DNA of 64,000 nucleotides from Heterobasidion occidentale (lineage: Eukaryota > Basidiomycota > Agaricomycetes > Russulales > Bondarzewiaceae), in contig JBCAQO010000006.1 in the NCBI GenBank assembly GCA_039111635.1, forward strand, positions 62,001 through 126,000, read 5' to 3'. The position numbers and the translations under genes were made by a program. Below are positions 34,188-44,007 of the stretch, piece by piece (the stretch's first letter is position 1; the number at the start of each line of letters is the position of its first letter). Under the pieces are notes generated by a model. That model was given only the letters and a program-made list of their open reading frames with translations, ran no database searches and had not been told where the DNA came from.

Positions 34188-35043
34188 ATGAATAGAAACA
34201 TGAAAGACTCGTGGCTTGAGCGATATAAAACACCTCGCATGGCGCGGCCGTCCGACCCTGATGACTCGACGCATCAACAGATTGGCAATGCGAAGGTTCG
34301 AGGGAGCCTTTATCGAATTCCAGAGCGGCGTCAAGTCTGGCAAGGAAGACGCCCCACAGATGAGGCGAGGGCTATAATAATCGCCATCGCGCCAGCCAGT
34401 ATCTCCTCAGTCCCGCTCGCCATGTACTCAATTTCCAATCTTGACCCACGCCCCGACGTCTGGCAGCGATGTCGGGTCGCCTGGGCTAACTGCCGAGCAA
34501 AAGAGCAAAAGTTCACACAGTATCTATCCGACAACCCTTCCGAGGACACCCGTGGCCTCGATCTTCACAGTTCACAAGTAGACACCGATTGGGAAAAGCG
34601 TGTCAAGTTTGAGAAGAGGGTGAGATGGGTGCGGTTCATGTTGTGGACCGGCGTGAGTGCTTTAGCCCCTTCATTGCGTGTGATGCTGACCAGTTGGCAT
34701 TAGACTGGTAGGATACCCGAGATCTTTGTCTTCGAGGCCCAGCAGGGCTGCTTTGTGCCTGGTATGCAACGTGGGTGCGGGACACGATGATGAAAACGGG
34801 GGGGATGTCCGATGGACTCAATGGAACCGGACAAGGTGCGAATGGGGTGAAGCACTGACGATGAACTCGGTCCTGACCTTGGAACGGGGCGAGCATAACC
34901 GTCCTGGGGCGGCTGGAGGGAGCGACCAATGCCAGGACTTGGGTAAGGCCATCCAGTGGGCAGATGTGTCGTTGGTGGGCCCCGCGGAGGGTGCCTCGTC
35001 GGACCAGGACAACGTGGCAGACATGGTCTCCACTCCGGAGTAG
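34188..35043 (+). CDS. Hypothetical protein, possibly two exons
   Basis: An open frame of 171 codons from 34188 contains coding-like charged sequence (DVWQRCRVAWANCRAKEQKF, TDWEKRVKFEKRVRWVRFML). It reaches a consensus donor, GTGAGT, near 34651 and an acceptor near 34704. The next piece, RIPEIFVFEAQQGCFVPG, is coding-like, but its frame stops near 34780, while another frame stays open to 35043. A homopolymer of seven Gs near 34798-34804 could hide an indel there. I do not recognise the family. Confidence 0.35.
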
Positions 35044-35124
35044 GGAGGCACAGTGAGAGTCACCAGAAGGTTCGGGCTCCAGCAGAGACTTTCGGACCAG
35101 GCCTGTTCATTTATCCTCTATTTT

Positions 35125-35216
35125 CTGTCATGTTGTCTTTGTTACTACTGCTCTCGATCTTGTGTTAGTTCTTTCTTGCGACCGCTGTCGTGTTCTCCTT
35201 ATTGGTGCTGCATTAG
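35125..35216 (+). repeat. First copy of a 92-base direct duplication
   Basis: The segment beginning CTGTCATGTTGTCTTTGTTA and ending GGTGCTGCATTAG is about 85% identical by eye to 36632-36724. It lies just after the hypothetical gene and could be part of its 3' region. Confidence 0.8.
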
Positions 35217-35319
35217 AACATGACTTGATTGATTGGTGTGGACGTTGAACAAGGATTCTTGAGCGCTAACGATACAACAAATACAAAGGTGTGAACTCAT
35301 TAGATTCCACAGTCCACCA

Positions 35320-35460
35320 CAGACGACTAGGGCCAGGCCTACAGAGAGCCGACGTCGCAGACGACTAAGGTCAGGCCTACAGATCGCGGACGTCGCAGAT
35401 GACTCGGGTTGGGCTTATGGGGTAAGAATGTCTCAGACGACTTGTTCCTCAACCCATGTA
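35320..35460 (+). repeat. GACGTC minisatellite, cluster 4
   Basis: A short plus-orientation cluster: GAGAGCCGACGTCGCAGACG, then GCGGACGTCGCAGATGACTC, then a GGTAAGAATGTCTCAGACGA block. It is the most distal recognised member of the family from the telomere-type array. Confidence 0.82.
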
Positions 35461-35720
35461 TTAGCTCACAATGTTTCATGGCACGGGGAATGGGATGGCT
35501 CAGATGCAGAGCCATGTTTGGACAAGGCGCTATGGCATGAAAGCTCATGCGGAAACAGTACGTCCTCAGCCTATGTCAAGTAAACAACTTTTCAAATTTG
35601 CTGATGCATTTCAGTAGGTATTTACATGTTGCGTGAACAAAATATCAGAACTCCAGGTATAATGTGTGCGACATTGGAAAACGACACGCAACAGACCTCA
35701 CAAGTCTTGCTCGAGCAATC

Positions 35721-35969
35721 ATGTTCTCCAATATTTTTCGCAGAAGACCACCTTTGCTTCTCCGTATTCCAGTGCACTCATACTCTGCCGCATCCTCGCC
35801 ACCACCAACTCTAGACTCGGGTGAGCAAGTCATCTACCACAAGCTCACCGAACGGTTCAAGCTCTTCGAGCTGCTCGTCTTTCACCGCCTCTTGAACACG
35901 AACTCAATATTCGTCGAACGCGGCAGTAGAAGGTACAACTCAAACGAGCCACCAAAAGGTAGGTGTTGA
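35721..35969 (+). pseudogene. BolA-like protein fragment
   Basis: The frame starting at 35721 reads MFSNIFRRRPPLLLRIPVHS, which would suit a mitochondrial targeting sequence. It then reads LDSGEQVIYHKLTERFKLFE, resembling the start of a BolA/BOL3 domain (helper in mitochondrial iron-sulphur cluster delivery). The expected following motif (VQDVSGGCG) is not in this frame; the sequence diverges and ends at 35969. It may be a truncated copy carried into the subtelomere, or a gene whose next exon I cannot find. The similarity is from memory. Confidence 0.38.
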
Positions 35970-36631
35970 AGCCGAATCAGTCAGTGTTGCACAACGACGA
36001 CGGACATCTTCGTCGGTTTGAACATCTGTAGGTCTCACCACTGTCGCTTGCATGTCGAGACGAGCTCGCAAGGCGGCTCTTTTTATGGATGTAAGTTTTC
36101 TAGATCTAATACGATGATGTACTAACGATACAACGTTGTATTACTGCGAAAAAGGGGCCGCAAGAACCGTACACCGACCCTCGGCTGTGGTGGGCGCACC
36201 CGTCGCAATACAGCAGACAATTAAACAAAAAAAGAGAAATCGAACAGACTGTACTGGAGTTTTTTCGGTACTTGGCGGGAAGGGGAGTAGTAGGGGCAAG
36301 CGAGGTCGTGATTAAGTAAGTTCTGTTGTTGACTACGTTGTGTTGGCGATACTGATCTTACTAGCTCAACTAAGCACCAATCGTACCCGCGCCGCAAGCA
36401 AGGGCGCGAGCCGTCCCACCACCACAAGCGTGCGCACAAGTATTTCGACCGCCGCGACCATGTGCAAGTTGCCGTGTATGGAAGCAACGGTGAGGGATGG
36501 AGTGTGTTATCCCCAAAAGGTGTGTTATGGCGGGAGCTCCATATCCCAGAAGATCGAGAGGAGTGGGACGTTGTCGTGTTCTTGGAGGGTTAAAAATAGC
36601 GTGTCCGGCTTGAGAGTGGTTTGTACTCATT

Positions 36632-36724
36632 GCTGTCGTGTTGTCTTCATTGCTACTGCTCTCGTTCTTGTATCACTTATTTCTTGTGACCGCTGTTGTA
36701 TTCTCTAGGTTGGTACTGCATTAG
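36632..36724 (+). repeat. Second copy of the 92-base direct duplication
   Basis: It matches 35125-35216, sharing ACTGCTCTCGTTCTTG, CTTGTGACCGCTGT and TTGGTACTGCATTAG with small changes. The spacing of about 1.5 kb suggests a segmental duplication that included whatever gene end lies at 35.1 kb. Confidence 0.8.
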
Positions 36725-37129
36725 TTCAGCAGACTGGGGGACAGTAACAATTCACCAGGTACATTTTGAGGTTTTTCGTGCGAGCACGGATCCAATCGTC
36801 AATCGGGGGACTAAGACACACGGGCCCAAGATTGAGCACCGGGAATGTAAACAGTGCGTGTTCCATATCCACTGAACCACTTTTCTGATGGCAATTTGGT
36901 TACATAGCATTGGCAGCACGCTTCGGGATGTGTACGGCTGGCATCTAGGGATGTTCAGGGGGCATGAATCGGCTGGTCCGTCGTCTTTTTGTTTTTGTTT
37001 CGCTTGTGAGTCTTTCATCACGCGTGGCTGGTTCGTTCTGCTTCGTTGATGGTGTCCTATGTCATGTCAGTGCTTTCTTGGATCTCGTTAGTGCTGTGTA
37101 TTGAAATATAGACCCTGCTCGTCGGTCGT

Positions 37130-38765
37130 TCCGAGCTTCGCTGGTGCATGCTATCTCAGACGGCCACATCTCACCTGTGACGGCTGCGTACTGTCTGAGA
37201 TGGCTGCATATCGTCTGAGATGCCCGCCGGTTGTCTGTGATGCCCGCCGGTTTTCTGTGATGGCTGCATGTTGCCTGCAATAGCTGCCGGTCGTCTGCAA
37301 CAGCCTCATAGTCCGTCTGTTGTCTGAGCACCTCGCTGGTTGTCTGTGACGGCCGCGTAATATCTAACACGGCTGCATGTTGTCTGAGATGACTGGCAGT
37401 CGTCTGCGATGGCTGCATAGTGTCTGAGACATCTGCATGTCGTCTGAGATGCACGTAGGTCGTCAGTGACGACCTCATCCTGCCTGCAATGAATGCCGGT
37501 CGTCTGAGACATCTGCGTGTCGTCTGCCACGGCCGCACACTGTCTGAGACGTCTGCGTGTAGTTAAAGAAGCCGGTCGTCTGCGGCGGCAGTATGCTGTC
37601 TCAGACGTCTGTGTGCCATTAGAGCAGCAGGTCGTCCGCGACGGCCGCACACTGCCTCAGACTTCTGCGTGTCGTTAGAGAAGCAGGTCGTCTGCGGCGG
37701 CCGCGCACTGTCTCAGACGTCCACGTGTCGTCTGAGATGCAGGCAGGTGCCCGATGCATTCATGGCCACCGGCAGACGTGACCTGCCTATAGGGCGTCCC
37801 CGTCGTCAGTGACGGCCTCATCCTGCCTGCAATGACTGCCGGTCGTCTGAGATGTCTGGGTGTCGTCTGAGACGGCCGCACACTGTCTCAGACGTCTGCG
37901 TGTCGTTAGAGAAGCAGGTCGTCTGCGACGGCCGCACACCGTCTCAGACGTCTGTGTATCGTTAGAGAAGCAGGTCATCTACAGTGGCCAAATATTGTCT
38001 CAGACATCCGCATGTCGTCTGAGATGCAGGCAGGTCGTCAGTGACAGTCTCATCCTGCCTGCAATGACTGCCGGTCATCTGAGACGTTCGCGTGTCGTCT
38101 CAGATGCACACAGGTCGTCAGTGACGACCGCATCCTGCCTGCAACAACTACCAGTCGTCTGAGACATCCGCGTGTCATCTTAGACGTCCCTGTGTTGTCT
38201 GAGATGCATGCAGGTTGTCTGCGACGGCTGCACACTGTCTCAGACGTCCGCGTGTCATCTGAGATGCAGGCAGGTCGTCAGTGACGACCTCATCCTTCCT
38301 GCAATGACTGCTGGTCATCTGGGACATCTGCGTGTCGTCTGAGATACACGCAGGTCGTCTCCGAGGGCTGCACACTGTTTTAGACGTCCGCATGTTGCAT
38401 GAGATGCACGCAGGTCGTCTGAAATGACTTCCGGTCATCTGAGACGTCCGCGTTTTGTCTACGACGTCCCCATGTCGTCTGACATGCACGTAGGTTGTCT
38501 CCGACAGCTGCACGCTATATGAGACGTCTGCCAGTTGTCTAAGACATCTGCATGTCGTCCGACGGCTGCACGCTGTGTTGAGATGCACACAGGTTGTCTG
38601 CGAGGGCCGCACACTGTATAAGATGTCTGCCAGTCATCTAAGATGTCCGAGTGTCATCTGAGATGCACACGACTTGTCTGCAACAGCCACACACTAACTG
38701 ATGTCCACATGTCATCTGAAATGCATGCAGATGGTCTGCATAGTGTCCGAGACAGTTGCATGTTG
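37130..38765. repeat. Decayed minisatellite field of GTCGTCTGAGAYG units
   Basis: About 1.6 kb made of irregular units of roughly 25-35 bases, each with a GTCGTCTG core (GTCGTCTGAGATGCACGCAGG, GTCAGTGACGACCTCATCCTG, GCCGCACACTGTCTCAGACGT). Palindromic CGTCTCAGACG and CGTCTGAGACG are frequent. The core overlaps that of the GACGTC family, so the two may share an origin. Open frames on the minus strand (Arg, Thr, Gln-rich) are translations of the repeat. Confidence 0.85.
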
Positions 38766-38782
38766 TCTGAGATAGCTACCTT

Positions 38783-39275
38783 GCCTGCCTCCTTGCCTGC
38801 CTCCTTGCCTGCCTCCTTGCCTGCCTCCTCACATGTCTCCTCATGTGCCTCCTCATGTGCCTCCTCACGTGCCTCCTCACGTGCCTTCTCACGTGCCTCC
38901 TCATGTGCCTCCTCATGTGCCTTTTCGGATGCCTCCTCGCCTGCCTCCTCACGTGCATCCTCACGTGCCTTCTCACCTGGCCTCTCACCTGCCTCCTCAC
39001 CTGGCCTCTCGCCTGCCTCCTCACCTAGCCTCTCACCTGCCTCCTCACCTGGCCTCTCACCTGCCTCCTCACCTAGCCTCTCACCTAGCCTCTCATCTAT
39101 CCTCTCACCTGCCTCCTTACCTGGCCCCTCACCTACTCACCTAGCCTCTCACCTGCCCCCTCACCTAGCCTCTCACCTGCCTTCTCACCTGGCCCCTCAC
39201 CTGGCCTCCCACCTGGCTCCTCACCTACCCAACATCTCGGATTTTTTTCGCCTCACCTACCACCCGCCTACGACC
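38783..39275. repeat. Pyrimidine-rich CCTGCCTC / CCTCACCTG array
   Basis: Twelve-base units pass through three sub-arrays: CCTTGCCTGCCT (38783-38825), CCTCCTCATGTG/CACGTG (38826-38960) and CCTCACCTGGCC/TAGCC (38970-39225). Strong strand asymmetry in C and T. A frame of over 200 codons (Ser/His/Leu/Pro repeats) is an artefact of the array. Confidence 0.9.
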
Positions 39276-39277
39276 TC

Positions 39278-39302
39278 TTATAACCTAACCTAACCTAACC
39301 TA
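39278..39302. repeat. Short interstitial telomere-like tract
   Basis: Four to five copies of TAACC in the same orientation as the large array at 21746. It follows the pyrimidine array and precedes the LTR-like segment. Confidence 0.8.
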
Positions 39303-39545
39303 AGCATACAGACTCTTACCCTATACCCTATATAGTATATAAGGCCCATAGAATAGGCTGAGGATCTTCAGTCTATTCTCTTCGTTCCTACACAGTCCTC
39401 ACACTGTGTAACCTAGCACCAATCATTATTCCCTCCTGTATCGTTGCCTGATACAGTCGAGACTTCGCTCCCCCACTCAGTCCACTGTGCGACCTAGGGA
39501 AGAACCTGTTACTCTTGGGTTACTGAATGAGCAGTTCGTAACAGC
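39303..39545 (+). mobile_element. Solo-LTR-like segment
   Basis: About 240 bases with features of an LTR: a TATA-like TATATAGTATATAAGG at about 39330-39345, a following TC-rich leader (TTCAGTCTATTCTCTTCGTT), and a CA end at GCAGTTCGTAACA (39533-39545). No start with TG and no gag-pol remains are seen, so it is a truncated solo LTR at best. It sits between two copies of the pyrimidine array plus telomere-like tail. Confidence 0.42.
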
Positions 39546-39668
39546 CTTTCACCTGCCTCCTCACCTAGCCCCTCACCTAGCCTCTCACCTAGCTCCTCAC
39601 CTACCTAACATCTCGGATTTTTTTCGTCTCACCTACCATCCGCCTACCACCTCTTATAACCTAAGTAC
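39546..39668. repeat. Second copy of the pyrimidine array tail
   Basis: The stretch CCTCACCTACC, ACATCTCGGATTTTTTTCG, CTCACCTACC and CTCTTATAACCTAAG matches 39180-39305 closely, including the seven-T run. The two copies flank the LTR-like segment, so the segment either inserted into one array or was carried with it in a duplication. Confidence 0.85.
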
Positions 39669-40006
39669 AAGGGAGACACACACAGGCGTGCATCTGGCAT
39701 GCACTCCGCCGTCCAAGACGGCGGTTTGTGCTTCAAAGGTACACTTGCATGAAGCTCGCATTCACTTGGGCACTCACACTTGTATCTCCCCCTACTAATC
39801 GCTCAACTTGGGGTTAGGGTTCTGCCTGCCAAAAAGCATACCTAGGTTCATGGAAAAGCCTCATAACCTTTTTCCTCATTCTCTGGCATGCATCACTCAC
39901 CTTAAGCTACCGATTCCAACGCTCTAATATATACTATACTTGACATTGACTGAATAAAACAAGGTAACTTCAAGATATGCCCAAGCACACATACATCTTC
40001 GACAGT

Positions 40007-41650
40007 TCAATAGATCTCTATCAGTTTCTTCATCTCTGCCTGGGGAGTATCGCTCAACAGCGACTTCTCCAGCAGCTAAGTCACATGTCGTCAGTTCATG
40101 AGTATGCAAGGAAACAATGGCAAGTACACACCTCATTGACCGAGATATAACTTTGAACAAAGTCGACACCCAAGATATTCGCCACAACAGCATCACTAGC
40201 CAGACCTTCCCTTGCCAACTTGAGATTCTTCGGAAGGCGTCCAGTGATTCCCTTCCGTTTCCTTTCCTCCTCGGTCAGCGCCGCAGCCATACCCTCACAT
40301 TCTTCGATCACCAATTCCTTCCCTTCATATATGCCTCGCATTCCAGCACCAAGGAGGGCTGCCAGCGTTAGATATGGGCTCGCTGTCCCATCGACAGAGC
40401 GCACCTCGAAGCGGCGATTTCCAGGCGGACCAGCGACGCGGACCAGCGACTCCCGATTATCATGACCCCAGCAAGCATATGTGCCACCTGATCTGATACC
40501 ATCCTGCACCCGCATGTACGAAAGAGGCGTAGGGAGCGTAATCGCTGCCAGCGATGGAAGGTGCTCAAGTAAAGATTGTAAGAATGAGCGCTGCATTGGC
40601 ACCATGGCAGTGTCCAGGTCAGGCGTCTTCCGCGATGTGCTCTCGGTATTATGCACCGAAATGTTGACTTGTGATGCACTACCGTCTACGAGAGAATGAG
40701 GACGGAAACAGCAGAAGAAGGAAATGACATACATGCATCGGAGAAAATGCGCGGGGCAAGCGTTGCGCGCATTCCGTGTTTTGCCGCGATATTATAGACC
40801 GTCTCGCGGGTTGCAACAAGCGCATCGGCAGCTCGGAGGGGAGGAAGAGGTCCCGTCACAATCTCGTACTACTTGCCATTCTCATTCACAAGCCATCTCG
40901 AGTGATGTTGTTGTCAGACTCACTTGTCCTGGACCAGCTTCGGCGTGGTACATGAGCACCTCAATGCCAGCTTTTTGTAGCACACGCGTGATTTCCTCGA
41001 GGATTGTGGAAGGGACAGATCCAGAAACTAATTTGGCAGAAGACGACCATGGGGCGTAGCTGACGGGTTGAATAGGATCAGTTGAGCTGAGGAGGACGAA
41101 CTCAGTCTCGATTCCAACGAGAAACTCGACGCTTGCCGCTTTCGCATCTCTAAAACAAGATCAGTCAGTATCCAATGCCAAGTATAGCGACGCGATGGCA
41201 CGAATAAACGAAGATGACTCGCCGTTCGATGCGGTGGAGCAACGTGCGAGGGCACAGAGCGACGTCAAGCGACTGGCTACCGGGTGCGGGCTGCTTCTCT
41301 TGAAACCAGCCCATGACGCTGGCATGTCCAGGTGCGTACGCGCAGATGGTGAGTGTGTCCAAGTCAGGGACAAAGACATACTCCCCCCTGGTTGGAAACC
41401 CTTCGGCTAAAGTGGTGTTCACGATGCCAAGGCATGCCTTAGTGATGCCGATACCAGGGCGGGGTGCCTCGAGCAATGCACGAAACGAAGAAAGAGGGAC
41501 GACGCGAAAGCGCGTTAGGTTGGTAAAGTCGTTCCATTGTAAGCGTACAAAGTCGATGCCGTGAACGGGGAGGTCATCGACGGAGAGCCGCGCGTGAACG
41601 AGGGTAGACAGGGTATAGTGGATGCCGTACGATTGGACTGGGGTGGACAT
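40007..41650 (-). CDS. Glutamine-synthetase-type enzyme (5 exons, 470 aa)
   Basis: Exons 41650-41223, 41149-40924, 40868-40733, 40685-40132 and 40075-40007 give 470 codons in phase. The N-terminal beta-grasp region (about residues 20-140) leads into the catalytic domain, with EFLVGIETEFVLL (first Glu-x-Glu metal site), MYHAEAGPGQYEI (the E-x-G-P-GQ signature), SASQVNISVH (with the substrate His) and RRFEVRSVDGTASPYLTLAA (the Arg-x-Glu strand before the active site). This matches the prokaryote-like GS-I/FluG branch found in fungi, distinct from the short GS-II used for ammonia assimilation. Such proteins often ligate amines other than ammonia; the substrate is unknown. Intron 1 needs a GC-AG donor (GCGAGT at 41222-41217). 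It is the first ordinary gene to the right of the subtelomeric repeats. Confidence 0.88.
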
Positions 41651-42440
41651 CGTAGAGAAGAGTAAGAGGACTAGTTGATAGAGCGAGGAGAGTGGCCTGC
41701 GCTATAAATACTGACTAGTGACGCGCGCGAAGGTCAAGGATCGATAGGAAGCCATGGAAGCCTCGCACTACAGACGAAAACTAACCCCGATTGGAAGTGG
41801 AGTTCGTCGCAGGAGTGTGGCGCAACATTCGCCGATAAATATCTGTGTCAAACCGTCCTAAAGTTATCGGCACCACCCAAACACCGCCAGACACGCCGCA
41901 AAACACGCGGATTTGTCGCGTGGTTTCGTGGAGCTTTCGTCCGCAATGCTCGGCGTGGCCGCACTTATCTTGATAGAGGGTAGAAGATAGCGATGAAGAC
42001 AATGATGAATGATCCCAGAAAATCAAAAGAGGCGAATGAGGTGCTATCCAGAAATTCTACACGCGACCTGTAGGCTGTCATTCTTCATACTACAGTAGAG
42101 ACAGACGAGACGCTTACGATGACACTGAACATGAGTTAGGGATTAACGCAGAGCAGCACTTTCCCTGCGTCCATCAACGTCATATGCGGAGCTAGCTGTC
42201 GCTCGTATCGCCTACGCATCTCCTCGCGAAACGTGGCTGTGACAGACAGATCAGTCCACTTGGTGCTAAGCAACTGGTAAATCGAGAGCTGAACGTGGCG
42301 AGGGACATACTCCCGATCATACCGAGCGACATGCCTTAGATCTTCAGCAGACTCGATTCAATTCAATTGAACGCTGCGCGCATTCTGCCACATCGTACAC
42401 ACACACTGGTCCGTTCAAAAGGTCATTTCTGCTCGTGCGT
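41651..42440. promoter_or_regulatory. Promoter of the glutamine-synthetase-type gene and 3' flank of the next gene
   Basis: No ORF is convincing. A TATA-like TATAAATA (TATTTATA on the coding strand) at about 41703-41710 lies about 55 bases upstream of the start at 41650. The rest is featureless. Confidence 0.45.
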
Positions 42441-43581
42441 CTACTCGCTCAGCGGAGATCCCACGCCAACATGGACGACCCCAATTTCTACCACCGGGAC
42501 CTCGTCGTCCCACTCGAACGGACCAGCGCGTGGAGCGACGGACTTGTCGTACTTGAGAGAGTCGTCTGAGGATACCGATAATGTCCTGGTTGTCACACGC
42601 ACTCTATCTCGTGAGAACGAGGGCAAGGGTCGGTGCGAAGGTGGGTGCGAAGGGGTGTGGAATTGCGAGCCCGGGCGTGCGGACGAGGGCATGGCGACAA
42701 GGACAGCGACCTGGACTGGCCCCGCGTCGGCGTATTGCTGCGGTGGGGTCGACTGATGGGAATCGAGCTGTATGGACTCGAGAGAAGACGAATAGGCCTC
42801 GGATGGGCGCGAGTGCCTCCATCGGAGAATACCGGGCATGGTGAACTTGAGAAAACGCCTCATTCTCCCTCCCGATGGATTCGTTTCGCTAGGTATATTC
42901 GAGATGGTCGACTGGATTGTTGGAAGTGATGTTCGGCGAGGAGGATCTATCAAGGTCGCAGAGACCGGCTGTAATAAATCTACATGAGATGACCAGCAGA
43001 ACAGAAGACAGTGTTGAGAGACAAACTGCCAGGGACGCCCACTTCTGCGAGCGGGCCCTCTCCTCGTCCAGAAAGACCTCGTACATCCTGGGTTCCTCGC
43101 CAAAAATTGACTGATTGGCGCGGGATGGCGGGGACGGCGGAACGTAGGTGCCATTAGCAATGGCCGCGAGGATAGCTGCGCGCTGGCGTCTGCGGAGGAG
43201 CATCGATCGGAAGACGATGGTGGCCGATATGGCGAGAAGTAGGACAAGGGTAGCTGTGAACAAGAGTGAGCATCGGTCGATCGAACATGAGGGAGTAGAA
43301 GGCATACCCAGGAAGGTGTAGACTAATTTTGAAACAAGCGAATTCTTAGATCAGTGCACTCGAACGAAGAGATGGGAGGTTCAGGGCGCACGGTAAAGCG
43401 AGGAGGATGAGCCCGCATCAGGGCCAGTCTGACCACCTGCGCCTACACTTCCAGGATCGGGTAGAGCGCTGGAGAGAGCCGGAGGGGTGAACGTTGGGGT
43501 CGTAGCATCAGAAGTAGCAGAGGCCGGGGGAGAGGTTGTCGTGAGAGACGAGGTCAGTTGTGAGGCGACAGTAGACGACAT
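42441..43581 (-). CDS. Single-pass membrane protein with Ser/Thr-rich N-terminus (4 exons, 319 aa)
   Basis: Exons 43581-43392, 43322-43308, 43253-43027 and 42968-42441 give 320 codons in phase. Residues 1-65 are Ser/Thr/Pro-rich, apparently without a cleavable signal. A strong transmembrane helix follows (LATLVLLLAISATIVFRSML, about 67-87), then basic residues LRRRQR, which by the positive-inside rule put the N-terminus outside and the C-terminus in the cytoplasm. The cytoplasmic part holds a Pro/Ser-rich, polar tail that ends in an acidic patch, EWDDEVPVVE. The layout resembles mushroom wall-sensor-like or SKG6-type proteins, but no family is recognised. Exon 2 has only 15 bases; retaining the following 54-base intron would add 18 in-frame residues. 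The next gene diverges from it at 44008. Confidence 0.72.
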
Positions 43582-44007
43582 GGGGAGGTCAGCGGTGAAT
43601 TAAAACAGTTCGTAAAGCAGCAGGATAATGATACAGCAGCAAGGGCGCGTCGCCGTCGCGGACGGCGGTATACGTTGGGAACGTCGTCGGGGGATTCGTC
43701 GTGAAAGAGGACAAGGAGATGTGAGAAACGGTCGGGGTATGTGAGGATCTATAAATAGCCGGGTGTTCGGCCATCGCACGGACATCGGCGGGGTGTGCGC
43801 CGAGCTCGCCGTCGACCACGCCGAGCTCAACACGTCCGACAGAGGCACGGTTGCATCGCAGACAGCGTCAAGCAGCCGCAAGGCGCCGCCGGGCGTTGCG
43901 CACACCATCATCCATGACATCAGGCCCCCGAGCACGTGCGACTGCGCGTGTGCGATCATACATAAAACCCGTCCGCCGCCCGCCGCTACCCTCTTGCTCT
44001 TTCTCTC
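43582..44007. promoter_or_regulatory. Divergent promoter region
   Basis: A 426-base region between two divergent membrane-protein genes. A TATAAATA box lies at 43750-43757. Open frames across it are Arg/Pro-rich shadows. Confidence 0.45.

Noticed and set aside
38643..39293. A 216-codon Ser/His/Pro/Leu repeat protein
   Set aside because: It coincides exactly with the pyrimidine-rich array and has no unique sequence or splice context.
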